Notes: generated from the letters alone by a model not told the origin. Shown: positions 24,066 through 34,346, counted from the stretch's first letter. The stretch is 64,000 bases of DNA from Flavobacterium difficile (GCF_011392115.1 NZ_JAAJBT010000001.1:62001-126000), one strand, 5' to 3'. A program made the numbers and translations.

Positions 24066-25017
24066 ATTTGTAAATCGTTTCTTTTAAATTTTTAAACATA
24101 TCAACCGTCATGTTTTCAATGTCGAAATCGTTTTTCCATCCCCAATCTGTTCTTGCAGCACTGTCATCAATACTCGCAGGCCAACTGTCGGCAATTTTCT
24201 GACGGAAATCTGGTTCGTAATTGATGGTAAAGTTCGGGTAATGTTTGGTAATTTCTTCAGCTAATTGTTTCGGTGTAAAACTCATTCCAGATAAATTATA
24301 CGAAGAACGAATTTTAATGTTTTCAGCATCCGCTTGCATAATACTGATGGTTGCCTTAATAGCATCGTCCATATACATCATGGGTAACGCAGAATTTTCA
24401 GATAAAAAACTTGTAAACTTTCCATCTGTAATTGCTTTATGATAAATATCAACTGCGTAATCTGTAGTTCCGCCACCAGCTTCTGTACTCCAACTAATTA
24501 AACCTGGATATCTAATACTTCTAATATCAACACCATATTGATTGTGGTAATATTCTGCCCAGCGTTCACCAGTTTGTTTCGAAATTCCGTAAACCGTACT
24601 TGGTTCCATTACGGTGTATTGTGGCGTATTTTCTCTAGGAGTAGTTGGTCCGAAAACCGCAATACTTGAAGGCCAAAATATTTTTTTAATTTTCCCTGCT
24701 TTGGCTAAATTTAAAACATGAAACAAAGAATTCATGTTCAAATCCCAAGCAAAAGCTGGGTTTTTCTCGGCAGTTGCAGATAATAAAGCTGCCATTAAAT
24801 AGACGTCAGTAATATGATATTTTTCGATTAGTTGCTCAATCTGATTGTAATCTAAAGCGTTTACTACTTCAAAAATGCCATTATTTACCACATCATTTTC
24901 TAATTTTCTAATGTCGGAAGCAATTACATTTTCAACGCCATAAGTAGCGCGTAATTTCGCAGTTAATTCTGTGCCAATTTGTCCACAAGCACCTATAATT
25001 AATATTTTGGTTTGCAT
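24064..25017 (-). CDS. SDR-type L-threonine 3-dehydrogenase
   Basis: This 317-residue protein is an extended short-chain dehydrogenase: NAD-binding ILIIGACGQIGTEL near the start, WPSSIAVFG, and the catalytic VYGISKQTGE (YxxxK). The combination matches the epimerase-like threonine dehydrogenases of flavobacteria and cold-adapted Cytophaga, which oxidise L-threonine to 2-amino-3-ketobutyrate. A frame extension adds 26 residues upstream, but MQTKILIIG is the right start, 20 nt behind a -7 element. Other UDP-sugar epimerase activities are less likely. Confidence 0.87.
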   Translation of the reverse strand: MQTKILIIGACGQIGTELTAKLRATYGVENVIASDIRKLENDVVNNGIFEVVNALDYNQIEQLIEKYHITDVYLMAALLSATAEKNPAFAWDLNMNSLFHVLNLAKAGKIKKIFWPSSIAVFGPTTPRENTPQYTVMEPSTVYGISKQTGERWAEYYHNQYGVDIRSIRYPGLISWSTEAGGGTTDYAVDIYHKAITDGKFTSFLSENSALPMMYMDDAIKATISIMQADAENIKIRSSYNLSGMSFTPKQLAEEITKHYPNFTINYEPDFRQKIADSWPASIDDSAARTDWGWKNDFDIENMTVDMFKNLKETIYK

Positions 25018-25036
25018 AGATAGTAGTTTTGTTTCA

Positions 25037-25044
25037 CAAAGATA
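25037..25044 (-). promoter_or_regulatory. putative -7 element for threonine dehydrogenase
   Basis: The minus strand reads TATCTTTG 20 nt upstream of the ATG at 25017. It helps fix the start codon, because the longer frame would begin upstream of it. Confidence 0.5.
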
Positions 25045-25320
25045 AAATATTGACAATAATAACCCATTATTTTGACTGTTTTTTTCGAATTCCATAAAAA
25101 AATATCCTCATACTAATAGAATGTCTAAAGTTGCGAATTTTTGAATGAATTAGTTTTGTTTAAAATAATGGCATCGATTTTTAAAGTCAAATGATTCGAA
25201 TTTAATTTTTTGGATAGTTAATTATTAATGAATTCGTAGCAAATTTTCCTATCAATAAAATAAGGAATTGAACTGTCTATATATTTAACGTATTTTTTTA
25301 AAAAATCCTATAAACATTTG

Positions 25321-25328
25321 TAAATTTG
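25321..25328 (+). promoter_or_regulatory. putative -7 element for the lipoprotein before mfd
   Basis: TAAATTTG matches TAnnTTTG, 20 nt before the ATG at 25349. Confidence 0.45.
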
Positions 25329-25348
25329 CAATTCACAATTTCAAAAAA

Positions 25349-25984
25349 ATGAATTTTTTTAAAATACTTATACTATCTGTTTTTTGTAGTTTTTTGGTTT
25401 TTTCATGTAAAGATGAAAATGAGCAGCAACTTTTAATCGAAAAAATGGAAAAAAAAAGATTGGAATCTTTCAATCAAATAGATAAAGCTTGGGTGTTAAA
25501 TGTTCCAGCTTCTAGTCCAGAGGTAAACATGGTTTTGAATTCATGGCAAGATTGGCAAAGTTTCGAACAAGAAATCAAACAAAAGCCTAAATCTACTATC
25601 AGTGCTTTTAAATTAAAAGTTTTAAATTTAGTTTCTAAATCCGATAGTTTGCATTTAAATGTGCCACCAAGATTTAATTTACCTCAAGTAAGAAGTAGAA
25701 TAGTGGCGCTACAAACCAAAATTTTAGCCTTAGACACGTATTTTTCTTTAGATATTGTACCAGAAGATAAAGTGCAGAATTTAATAGCAGCTATCAACAA
25801 GGAAATTATAGCTTTTCATATGCAATGTGAGGAAATTATAGTAAAAAGTAACATTCCTACAGAAATTGGCGAGCCAAAAATTATTAGCATTAGCGATACT
25901 ACTAGAAATGCAAAAGCTATAAATTTTGACGAGTTAGAGCAAAAAGATATATTAGAAAAAGATAAATCAAATAGTAAAAAGTAA
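25349..25984 (+). CDS. lipoprotein of unknown function
   Basis: The 211-residue product has a lipoprotein signal (SFLVFSCKDEN, Cys20) and a mostly helical mature part rich in Lys/Glu, with a polar C-terminal tail (ELEQKDILEKDKSNSKK). No catalytic motif is seen. It lies upstream of mfd on the same strand with a 76-bp gap. It is a probable envelope lipoprotein of a family restricted to Bacteroidetes. Confidence 0.75.
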   Translation: MNFFKILILSVFCSFLVFSCKDENEQQLLIEKMEKKRLESFNQIDKAWVLNVPASSPEVNMVLNSWQDWQSFEQEIKQKPKSTISAFKLKVLNLVSKSDSLHLNVPPRFNLPQVRSRIVALQTKILALDTYFSLDIVPEDKVQNLIAAINKEIIAFHMQCEEIIVKSNIPTEIGEPKIISISDTTRNAKAINFDELEQKDILEKDKSNSKK

Positions 25985-26060
25985 TTAGTAACAAGTAAAT
26001 AGTTAAACATTTAACTTTCTGCTTTCGTACTTAATGACTTTTGGCTAAAAACTAAAAACA

Positions 26061-29000
26061 TTGAGTAAATCAGAAATCCTTCAAAAATATCAGCAAAATC
26101 CTAAAATCGGACAAATTGCTGAATTTTTTGCGTCTCGTAAAAAAATAAATATTACCGGTTTAGTAGGTTCTTCCTTATCATTTGTTGTAGATGCCTTGTT
26201 TAAAAAATCGGAATTGCCTTTTTTATTGTTGTTTAATGATAAAGAGGAAGCCGCGTATCATTTAAACGATTTAGAAGCGCTTATAAACGATCAAGATGTC
26301 TTATTTTATCCAGGTTCTTTTAGAAGACCGTATCAGATTGAGGAAACGGATAATGCTAATGTTTTGTTACGTGCTGAAGTTTTAAATCGAATCAATTCTA
26401 GAAAAAAACCTGCCATAATTGTTTCGTATACAGATGCTATTTTCGAAAAAGTAGTAACCAGAAAAGAATTAGACAAAAACACGCTAAAAGTCCAAGTAAA
26501 CGATAAATTATCTATCGATTTTATCAATGAAACGTTGTTCGAATATAATTTTAAACGTGTCGATTTTGTCTCAGAACCTGGTGAATTTTCAGTTCGTGGT
26601 GGAATTATTGACGTATTTTCTTTTTCAAATGATATTCCTTACAGAATAGAGTTTTTTGGTGATGAAGTCGACAGCATTCGAACCTTCGATATTGAAACCC
26701 AATTGTCGAAAGAGAAAGTGTCTAAAATTGCCATTATTCCAAATGTAGAAAATAAAGTTTTACAAGAAAAACGTGAAAATTTCTTGGATTACATTTCAGA
26801 AAAAACAGTACTTGTACTGCAAAATACAGAATCAACTGGAAGTAAATTAGACCGATTGTACGATAAAGCCAAAGAAGCCTATTCGAATTTAACATTAACC
26901 ATCAATCATTCTAAACCAGAAGAATTATTTATCAATCAGGAAACCTTTTTAAAAAGAGCCTTAGATTTTTCGGTTATCGAATTAGATAAAAGTCCTGTTT
27001 TTAAATCGGAAAAAACATTCGAATTTTATACTCAACCCCAACCGTCGTTCAACAAACAATTCGATTTGTTGCTAAATAATTTGAATGATAATTACCATAA
27101 CGGCATTAAAAACTTCTTGTTTTCTTCGAACGAAAATCAAGCCAAAAGATTCAAAGAAATTTTTAAAGATATTGATGAAGATGCCGCTAAAAATGTAAAA
27201 GATAAATACGAAACTATCGTTTTTCCATTGTTTTCTGGATTCATTGATGAAGAAATGCAAATTGCTTGTTATACCGATCATCAAATTTTTGAACGCTATC
27301 ATAAGTTTTCTATCAAAAATAATGCTTCCAAAAAGCAAACGGTTACGTTAAAAGAATTAACGGCTTTGTCTATTGGCGATTATGTCACGCACATTGATCA
27401 CGGAATTGGGAAATTCGGAGGCTTGCAAAAAATTCAAGTGGAAGGGAAAACACAAGAAGCGATAAAGTTGGTGTATGCCGATAATGATATTGTATACGTA
27501 AGTATTCATTCGCTTCATAAAATTTCAAAATATACGGGTAAAGATGGCGCGCCACCAAAAATATACAAATTAGGAAGTGGCGTTTGGAAAGCATTAAAAC
27601 AAAAAACTAAAGCTCGAGTAAAACATATTGCATTCAATTTAATTCAATTGTATGCGAAACGTCGTTTGGATAAAGGCTATGCTTTTGGTCCGGATTCTTA
27701 CATGCAAAAAGAATTAGAAAGTTCATTTATTTATGAAGATACTCCTGATCAAATTACCGCAACTCACGATGTGAAAATGGATATGGAAAACGACAGGCCA
27801 ATGGACAGATTGGTTTGTGGTGATGTGGGTTTCGGAAAAACAGAAGTCGCCATTCGTGCCGCATTTAAAGCTGTTGATAACGGAAAACAAGTGGCTGTTT
27901 TAGTGCCAACAACTATTTTGGCCTATCAACATTATAGAACTTTTTCTGATAGACTAAAAGACATGCCTGTAACTGTAAGTTATTTGAATCGATTTAGAAC
28001 GGCGAAACAAAAAGCGGATACTTTAAAAGATTTAGAAGAAGGAAAAGTGGATATCGTAATTGGAACCCATCAATTGGTGAATAAAAACGTAAAATTCCGC
28101 GATTTAGGTTTGCTAATTGTAGATGAAGAACAAAAATTTGGAGTAAACGTAAAAGACAAACTAAAAACGATTGCTGCCAACATCGACACTTTAACTTTAA
28201 CAGCCACACCGATTCCAAGAACGCTACAGTTTTCGTTAATGGCAGCGCGAGATTTATCAGTAATTACAACGCCGCCGCCAAATAGGTATCCTATTGAAAC
28301 GAACGTCATTCGCTTTAACGAAGAAACCATTCGTGATGCGATTTCATACGAGATTGAACGTGGTGGACAAGTGTTTTTTATCAATAATCGAATCGAAAAT
28401 ATTAAGGAAGTTGCTGGAATGATTCAGCGTTTGGTACCAAATGCCAAAGTCGGAATTGGACACGGACAAATGGATGGAAAAAAGTTAGAAGAATTGATGC
28501 TAGCTTTTATTGAAGGTGATTTTGATGTTTTAGTGGCGACAACCATTATCGAAAGTGGTTTAGATGTACCTAATGCGAATACTATTTTTATCAATAATGC
28601 CAATAATTTCGGATTGTCTGATTTGCATCAAATGCGTGGTCGAGTGGGAAGAAGTAATAAAAAAGCTTTTTGTTATTACATTACACCGCCAGATTCGGTA
28701 ATGACAGATGATGCAAGAAAACGAATCAATGCTTTAGTGCAATTTTCAGATTTAGGAAGTGGTTTCAACATCGCCATGAAAGATTTAGAAATTCGTGGTG
28801 CTGGAGATTTATTGGGTGGAGAACAAAGTGGTTTCATTAATGAAATTGGTTTCGATACGTATCAAAAAATCATGAACGAAGCTATTGACGAATTAAAAGA
28901 AAACGAATTCGCCGATTTATACCAAGAAGAAAATGATATCGAAACCAAAGAGTTTGTAAAAGAATTTCAAATTGACACTGATTTCGAATTGCTGTTTCCA

Positions 29001-29414
29001 GATGAATATATTAATAACATTTCAGAACGATTAAGTTTGTATAACGAATTAGGTTCGGTTAAAAATATTGAAGAATTAGAGGCTTATGAACAAAGGTTAA
29101 TTGACCGATTCGGACCGTTGCCAAAAGAAGCGGTTTCGTTATTAAATAGTGTTCGAATCAAATGGAAAGCCAAACAAATAGGTTTAGAAAGATTGATTCT
29201 AAAGCAAAACAAAATGGTTGGTTATTTTATTGGCGATCAACAATCTAATTTTTACCAAAGCAACCGATTTATGCATGTGATGAAATTCGCGCAACAAAAC
29301 GGAAATTTATGTAAAGTAAAAGAAAAAGAAACCAAAAATGGATTGCGACTTTTAATTACATTCGAAAACGTAAAAAGTATCAACAAAGCTTTGGAATTAA
29401 TTGAAATGATATAA
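26061..29414 (+). CDS. mfd: transcription-repair coupling factor
   Basis: Mfd removes stalled RNA polymerase and recruits UvrA. The 1117-residue protein starts at a TTG and contains the UvrB-like N-terminal region, the CarD-like RNAP-interacting domain (about 435-510, GDYVTHIDHGIGKF), then an SF2 translocase with GDVGFGKTE (motif I), DEEQKFGV (motif II), TATPIPRT (motif III) and QMRGRVGRS (motif VI). A C-terminal TRCF domain follows. Length and order are complete. It is followed after about 100 bp by sprE. Confidence 0.97.
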   Translation: MSKSEILQKYQQNPKIGQIAEFFASRKKINITGLVGSSLSFVVDALFKKSELPFLLLFNDKEEAAYHLNDLEALINDQDVLFYPGSFRRPYQIEETDNANVLLRAEVLNRINSRKKPAIIVSYTDAIFEKVVTRKELDKNTLKVQVNDKLSIDFINETLFEYNFKRVDFVSEPGEFSVRGGIIDVFSFSNDIPYRIEFFGDEVDSIRTFDIETQLSKEKVSKIAIIPNVENKVLQEKRENFLDYISEKTVLVLQNTESTGSKLDRLYDKAKEAYSNLTLTINHSKPEELFINQETFLKRALDFSVIELDKSPVFKSEKTFEFYTQPQPSFNKQFDLLLNNLNDNYHNGIKNFLFSSNENQAKRFKEIFKDIDEDAAKNVKDKYETIVFPLFSGFIDEEMQIACYTDHQIFERYHKFSIKNNASKKQTVTLKELTALSIGDYVTHIDHGIGKFGGLQKIQVEGKTQEAIKLVYADNDIVYVSIHSLHKISKYTGKDGAPPKIYKLGSGVWKALKQKTKARVKHIAFNLIQLYAKRRLDKGYAFGPDSYMQKELESSFIYEDTPDQITATHDVKMDMENDRPMDRLVCGDVGFGKTEVAIRAAFKAVDNGKQVAVLVPTTILAYQHYRTFSDRLKDMPVTVSYLNRFRTAKQKADTLKDLEEGKVDIVIGTHQLVNKNVKFRDLGLLIVDEEQKFGVNVKDKLKTIAANIDTLTLTATPIPRTLQFSLMAARDLSVITTPPPNRYPIETNVIRFNEETIRDAISYEIERGGQVFFINNRIENIKEVAGMIQRLVPNAKVGIGHGQMDGKKLEELMLAFIEGDFDVLVATTIIESGLDVPNANTIFINNANNFGLSDLHQMRGRVGRSNKKAFCYYITPPDSVMTDDARKRINALVQFSDLGSGFNIAMKDLEIRGAGDLLGGEQSGFINEIGFDTYQKIMNEAIDELKENEFADLYQEENDIETKEFVKEFQIDTDFELLFPDEYINNISERLSLYNELGSVKNIEELEAYEQRLIDRFGPLPKEAVSLLNSVRIKWKAKQIGLERLILKQNKMVGYFIGDQQSNFYQSNRFMHVMKFAQQNGNLCKVKEKETKNGLRLLITFENVKSINKALELIEMI

Positions 29415-29514
29415 TCTTAAAAAGTTGTGACTATCTTTCAAAAAAAAAACTTATTTTTACACGTTTGCATACTAAATAACCAAATTTAAAGTTATTTATA
29501 AAAATCATAATACA

Positions 29515-32205
29515 TTGAAAAAGAAAAATTTAAAATATATACTTTCTTTCGGGATAATAGCTATTCTTTTGGCTTGTTCGACAAAAAAAGACAGTTTTGT
29601 AAATAGAACTTGGCATACTAAAAACACAAAATATAATACGCTTTATAATGGTGATTTAGCTTTACAAAAAGGAATTTTAGATGTTAAAGCAACTTATTCT
29701 GACAATTTTTGGGAAGTGCTTCCTTTAGAAAGAATGCAAATTACAGAAGAAGAACAAAAACCAGGCGATACTAAAAATGCAAATTTTGAACGTGCTGAAA
29801 CTAAAGCAACCAAAGCGATTCAAAAACATTCTATGAATATTGGTGGTTTTGAAAAAAACAGTCAAATTGATGAATCGTATTTAATGTTGGGTAAATCTAG
29901 ATACTATGAGCACAGGTATTTACCAGCAATGGAAGCATTTAATTACATTTTGTACAAATATCCGAACAGCAATAATGTGTATCAAGCTCAAGTTTGGAGA
30001 GAAAAAGTAAATTTAAAATTAGAGAACGAACAATTAGCTATAAAAAATCTTAACCGAACTCTTAAAGGTCAAGTTAAAATTAAAGCCCAAGACTTGGCAG
30101 ATGTGCATTCCGTATTGGCACAAGCTTACATTACTACAAATGTTTTGGATAGTGCAATAGCTTCTGTTAAAATTTCGAAAAAAGAAACTAAGTTAAAAGA
30201 AGAAAGAGCGCGTTATACTTTTATTTTAGCTCAGTTGTACGAGAAGTTAAATTATAAAGACAGCGCTTTCGTAGCGTATCAAGAAGTGATTGACATGAAG
30301 CGTAAATCGCCACGTAATTATACTATTTATGCACACTTACGACAAGCACTTCAATTCGATTTTGAAACGGGTGACACAATTGTTTTTCATAAAAAATTAG
30401 ATAAATTATTAGAAAATATTGAAAACAAAACGTTTAGAGATGCAATTCATCATCAAAGAGCTGTTTTTTATGACAAAAAAGGGAATGATAATTTAGCCAT
30501 TTCAAATTATAATAAATCGCTAAGAAACATGTCAACAGATAGGTATTTAGCAGCCTCAAATTACAGAAACATTTCTAGTATTTATTATAAGAATCAAAAT
30601 TTTCATGCTTCAAAAAAGTATTTAGATTCTACTTTAATTCACTTGACTGAAAAGAGTAAAGAGTTTAAACCCTTAAAAAAGAAATTAGATATTTTAGCAG
30701 ATGTAGTCAAATATCAAGACATTATAAAGCAAGCGGATAGTGTTATTGTGATATCAAAAATGTCATCATCGGATAAGGTGAAATATTTTCAAGATTATAT
30801 TAATAGATTGAAAATTTCCGATTCTATTGCTGCTAAAAAAATCGTTGAAAATAAAATCGACATTGGTCAAAATTCAAATCCAAAAATGGATATGATGTCG
30901 CCGGATAAGCCAAATGAAAATATGTTATTGCCTCCTGGTCCTGGTGGTCCTCCTTCAGGTGGAAAATCTCAAGCCAAACAAGATGCAATTGCACCTCAAA
31001 AAATAAACGTACCAAGCACGCCAACCTTGCCAAGTGCCTCAATTCAAGCTAATACTGGCGGATTACAAAGTAGTTTTTATTTTTACAATCCCGCAACAGT
31101 TGCGCAAGGGAAATTAAATTTCAAGAAGAAATGGGGTGAAAAAGTACTTGGCGACAACTGGAAAATTTCTGGTAGTTCTAATCAAAATTCAGACAATATT
31201 ACTTCTGGTGATGTAATAGAAGATGAAATTATTTCTACAAAAGAAGAAGGTGTAGCGCCAAAATATACAACTGCTTTTTATATAGAAAAATTACCAAAAG
31301 ATGTAAAAGTTTTAGACAGTTTAACCCTTGAAGCTAATTATGCACGATTTCAACTAGGTTCTATTTTTAAAGAAAAGTTAAAAGAAAATAAATTAGCAAT
31401 AACTTCTTTTGAAGATATTTTAGTAAACCAACCTGAAAGAAAATTAATTTTGCCAACGTATTATAATTTATACCAATTATATGACTTGGAGAAAGATGGG
31501 AAAGCAACTGTTTACAAACAAAAGATTATTTCAGAATATCCAGAAAGCCGATACGCATCTTCTTTTAACAATACAACTATAAATGCAGATGTAACGGCGG
31601 ATTCTGAATTTAATGCTTTGTATGCTAAAATAGAAAAAGGCTTGTTTAGGGAAGCTAATGCTGAGGTTGATGCCTTAGTTCAAAAGTATGATGGCGACGA
31701 ATTGAATGCAAAATTTGATGTGTTAAAAGCGAAAATTTCAGCACGTTTATTTGGACTTTCAGCCTACAAAATAGCATTGCAAAAAGTGGTTAAAAATTAT
31801 CCAAAAGGAGAAGAAACAAAAAAAATTGAAGCGATTTTGGCTACAGATATTCCAGCATTAGAAGCATTGGATTTTGGATCTCCTGCTAAAAGTTTTAATT
31901 TGGTTTTTGTTACGAATTATCCAAATGAAAGTACGCATAAAAATTTATTGGATAAATTAAATAAATATGCTAAAGAATCAGGTGATGTTAAAATAAAAGT
32001 CTCCAATGATATTTATAATGTAGATAAAAACATGATAGTTTTACACGGAATTATAAATAAAATGACAGCAGAATCAATTGTTAATTACCTAAAAGAACAC
32101 AAAGATTACAAGTTAAAAGACTTGCCAATAATTATTTCTAATGAAGATTATAAAGTGGTGCAAGTAAAGAAAAACTTAGAGGAATATTTAGCTAAAATCA
32201 AGTAA
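29515..32205 (+). CDS. sprE: type IX secretion/gliding TPR lipoprotein SprE (PorW)
   Basis: This 896-residue lipoprotein (lipobox in ILLACSTKK) starts at a TTG. The N-terminal NRTWHTKNTKYNTLYNGDLA block and long TPR array match SprE of Flavobacterium johnsoniae and PorW of Porphyromonas, a protein required for type IX secretion and gliding. A Pro/Gly-rich low-complexity linker (about 465-485) divides the TPR region from a C-terminal part. Its partners are elsewhere, but two candidate type IX cargos are in this window (18538 and 59226). The bactofilin gene starts 2 bp after its stop. Confidence 0.9.
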   Translation: MKKKNLKYILSFGIIAILLACSTKKDSFVNRTWHTKNTKYNTLYNGDLALQKGILDVKATYSDNFWEVLPLERMQITEEEQKPGDTKNANFERAETKATKAIQKHSMNIGGFEKNSQIDESYLMLGKSRYYEHRYLPAMEAFNYILYKYPNSNNVYQAQVWREKVNLKLENEQLAIKNLNRTLKGQVKIKAQDLADVHSVLAQAYITTNVLDSAIASVKISKKETKLKEERARYTFILAQLYEKLNYKDSAFVAYQEVIDMKRKSPRNYTIYAHLRQALQFDFETGDTIVFHKKLDKLLENIENKTFRDAIHHQRAVFYDKKGNDNLAISNYNKSLRNMSTDRYLAASNYRNISSIYYKNQNFHASKKYLDSTLIHLTEKSKEFKPLKKKLDILADVVKYQDIIKQADSVIVISKMSSSDKVKYFQDYINRLKISDSIAAKKIVENKIDIGQNSNPKMDMMSPDKPNENMLLPPGPGGPPSGGKSQAKQDAIAPQKINVPSTPTLPSASIQANTGGLQSSFYFYNPATVAQGKLNFKKKWGEKVLGDNWKISGSSNQNSDNITSGDVIEDEIISTKEEGVAPKYTTAFYIEKLPKDVKVLDSLTLEANYARFQLGSIFKEKLKENKLAITSFEDILVNQPERKLILPTYYNLYQLYDLEKDGKATVYKQKIISEYPESRYASSFNNTTINADVTADSEFNALYAKIEKGLFREANAEVDALVQKYDGDELNAKFDVLKAKISARLFGLSAYKIALQKVVKNYPKGEETKKIEAILATDIPALEALDFGSPAKSFNLVFVTNYPNESTHKNLLDKLNKYAKESGDVKIKVSNDIYNVDKNMIVLHGIINKMTAESIVNYLKEHKDYKLKDLPIIISNEDYKVVQVKKNLEEYLAKIK

Positions 32206-32207
32206 AA

Positions 32208-32564
32208 ATGCTAGATAAAAAACAAAAATCAGAGTACGATTTATTAGGAAAAACAAACCGAATAGTAGAACAAACTACAATTCTTGGTAATATTGTTTGT
32301 GCTGCCGATTTTCGCCTAGATGGTGAATTAATTGGAGACATTACATGTAAAGGAAAAATTGTTTTAGGTCCGAAAAGTAAAGTGCAAGGAAATATTACTT
32401 GCAAAAATATTGATATTGAAGGTAAATTTAACGGCAAACTAGTAGTTGAAGAATTACTTGGGATTAAAAAAACGGCTAAAATTTCTGGCGAAGTAACAGT
32501 TGGAAAATTAGCCATCGAACCAGGTGCGATTTTTGAAGCAAGTTGTGAAATGAAATCGAAGTAA
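32208..32564 (+). CDS. bactofilin (polymer-forming cytoskeletal protein)
   Basis: This 118-residue protein is a short bactofilin: a disordered N-terminus, then a right-handed beta-helix domain with repeats such as IVCAADFRLDGELIGDI, GKIVLGPKSKVQGNI and GKFNGKLVVEELLGI. Bactofilins self-assemble into nucleotide-free filaments that position envelope machinery. Its position 2 bp after sprE and before the atp genes is conserved in flavobacteria as far as I recall; a scaffold role for the gliding/secretion machinery is speculation. Confidence 0.9.
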   Translation: MLDKKQKSEYDLLGKTNRIVEQTTILGNIVCAADFRLDGELIGDITCKGKIVLGPKSKVQGNITCKNIDIEGKFNGKLVVEELLGIKKTAKISGEVTVGKLAIEPGAIFEASCEMKSK

Positions 32565-32597
32565 ATTTTAAATTTATTTTAAAATACTTAAAGTTGT

Positions 32598-32816
32598 ATG
32601 GCGAAGAAACCCATAAATCATTGGTTGCAGCTAATAAGTATTCCTTTTCAAATGGGGAGTATTATTTTTATATTTGCGAAAATAGGGATGTATGTAGATG
32701 AACAATATCCAAACGAATCTAATCTTTGGTTTCTAGTTTTAACCTTATTGGGTGTAGCGCTTTCACTTTATAACGTAATTCGACAAGTAAATCAAATCAA
32801 TTCTAAAACTAAATAA
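32598..32816 (+). CDS. AtpZ/AtpI-type ATP synthase accessory protein
   Basis: This 72-residue protein has two transmembrane helices (about 12-30 and 44-62) with MGSIIFIFAKIGMYVDEQ in the first, the pattern of AtpZ/AtpI proteins that help assemble the c-ring or handle Mg2+/Ca2+. It is 33 bp after the bactofilin gene and 2 bp before the next small membrane protein, upstream of atpB. Confidence 0.8.
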   Translation: MAKKPINHWLQLISIPFQMGSIIFIFAKIGMYVDEQYPNESNLWFLVLTLLGVALSLYNVIRQVNQINSKTK

Positions 32817-32818
32817 GC

Positions 32819-33097
32819 ATGTTTTATCTACTCAGTTTTCTTTTTCTTGCAGCAACAACAGTCTTCAATTTGATTTTTCTGTCTAAATTGAATTTAGCCA
32901 AAAATGATAATTTAGGTTTTTGGTTTATTTTTTTTATTACTTTAAAAATGGTGTTTTTTTACTTATTTTTAGTGTATTTCCTTCAGGTTCAATATGTATT
33001 TGATTTTAATTCAAAATTATTTGTTTGTGCTATATACATGTTTTTCCTTATTTTGGAAGTTTATTACGTGTCAAAATTATTGAAAAATCAAAATTAA
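32819..33097 (+). CDS. small membrane protein, ATP synthase subunit I-like
   Basis: This 92-residue protein has three hydrophobic helices (about 1-22, 35-55, 65-85) and almost no soluble part. By position between the AtpZ-like gene and atpB it corresponds to the second small I-subunit-like protein often found at the head of Bacteroidetes atp operons. The sequence alone gives no specific motif, so the assignment rests on context. Confidence 0.7.
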   Translation: MFYLLSFLFLAATTVFNLIFLSKLNLAKNDNLGFWFIFFITLKMVFFYLFLVYFLQVQYVFDFNSKLFVCAIYMFFLILEVYYVSKLLKNQN

Positions 33098-33139
33098 GCG
33101 TTTAAATTAAAAATTATTAAAAAAAAATTATTTTGAATC

Positions 33140-33168
33140 TTGTAATATTAATAAAAATTGTACTTTTG
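33140..33168 (+). promoter_or_regulatory. promoter of atpBEFHAG
   Basis: TTG (33140-33142), an 18-nt spacer and TACTTTTG (33161-33168) are a full match to the Bacteroidetes promoter, placing the start about 25 nt before the atpB ATG. This is the best promoter in the window. Confidence 0.7.
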
Positions 33169-33200
33169 CAAAAAATTAAACAATAAAATCTAATAATCAA

Positions 33201-34346
33201 ATGGTGATTTCCAACAAGCCACTGAATTTATTTTTAGCTATAGTAATTTTAACTATGCCTTTTCTTGGTTTCTCAAATGCAGAGAAAGATAGTCTTACAG
33301 TTGAAAAACATGCAGCAGAAGCTGGTCATGCGGCAACTGAACACAAGGTTGAAGGAGCTGTAAAAACAAAAGATGCTGTAAATGCTTACATTGAACATCA
33401 CTTACAAGATTCTTATGATTTTAATTTTTTCTCAGATGGAGAAAAAGGTGTGCATTATGGATTTTCATTACCTATTATATTATGGGATAATGGTTTGAAG
33501 GTTTTTTCTTCTTCTCAATTCCATAATGATAAGGAGGTAGCTAATGTAGACGGTACATTCTACAAGTTACACCACGGTAAAATTTATGTTTCAGATGCAG
33601 AAGGCTCTTTAGCCCTTGACGGTCATGATCATCCAACAAATGTGAAGCCATTAGATTTTTCAATAACAAAGAATGTTGTGTCAATGCTTTTTGCTGCTTT
33701 TCTAGTTTTCTTTATGTTTACTAGCTTAGCAAAAGCATATAAAAAGAATGGTGGTTTGCCTTCAGGTTTCGGTCGTGTTTTAGAGCCGCTTATCATTTTT
33801 ATCAGAGATGAAATTGCTATTCCGAATATTGGTGAAAAAAAATATAGAAAGTTTATGGGTTATTTGTTAACTGTATTCTTTTTTATTTGGATTTTAAACT
33901 TATTAGGAATGACTCCGCTAGGAATTAATGTTACTGGAAATATTGCTGTAACGGTTTGTTTGGCTTTATTTACATTTTTAATTACTCAATTTAGTGCTAA
34001 CAAAGACTATTGGAAACATATTTTCTGGATGCCAGGAGTTCCTGTTCCAATGAAAATCATTTTAATGCCTATTGAATTATTAGGAACACTAACTAAGCCT
34101 TTCGCATTATTGATACGTTTATTTGCAAATATTACAGCGGGCCACGTTGTAATTATGAGTTTAATTGCTATGATATTCGTGGGTAAAAATTTAGCTTCTG
34201 ATATGCCGATTTCAATTGGTTTAACTTTGTTTATTTCAATTATTGAGATTTTAGTAGCTTTCTTACAAGCCTTTATTTTTACTATGTTGTCTTCATTATT
34301 TATTGGGATGGCAGTTCAAGATCACGATCATGATGATCACCATTAA
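33201..34346 (+). CDS. atpB: ATP synthase Fo subunit a
   Basis: Subunit a forms the proton half-channels beside the c-ring. The 381-residue protein is longer than the E. coli form because of an N-terminal signal-like helix and a periplasmic extension with His-rich parts (about 30-145), as usual in Bacteroidetes. The C-terminal half has the TM bundle with the essential arginine in LLIRLFANITAGH, and the end is a histidine/aspartate-rich tail (DHDHDDHH). It opens the six-gene atp operon. Confidence 0.96.
   Translation: MVISNKPLNLFLAIVILTMPFLGFSNAEKDSLTVEKHAAEAGHAATEHKVEGAVKTKDAVNAYIEHHLQDSYDFNFFSDGEKGVHYGFSLPIILWDNGLKVFSSSQFHNDKEVANVDGTFYKLHHGKIYVSDAEGSLALDGHDHPTNVKPLDFSITKNVVSMLFAAFLVFFMFTSLAKAYKKNGGLPSGFGRVLEPLIIFIRDEIAIPNIGEKKYRKFMGYLLTVFFFIWILNLLGMTPLGINVTGNIAVTVCLALFTFLITQFSANKDYWKHIFWMPGVPVPMKIILMPIELLGTLTKPFALLIRLFANITAGHVVIMSLIAMIFVGKNLASDMPISIGLTLFISIIEILVAFLQAFIFTMLSSLFIGMAVQDHDHDDHH

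Larger units (their letters stand above)
25018..25348. other. 331-bp divergent intergenic region
   Basis: It separates the threonine dehydrogenase from the lipoprotein gene. Besides a -7 element at each end (25037-25044 minus; 25321-25328 plus), I see only AT-rich sequence with no open frame of note. Confidence 0.5.
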
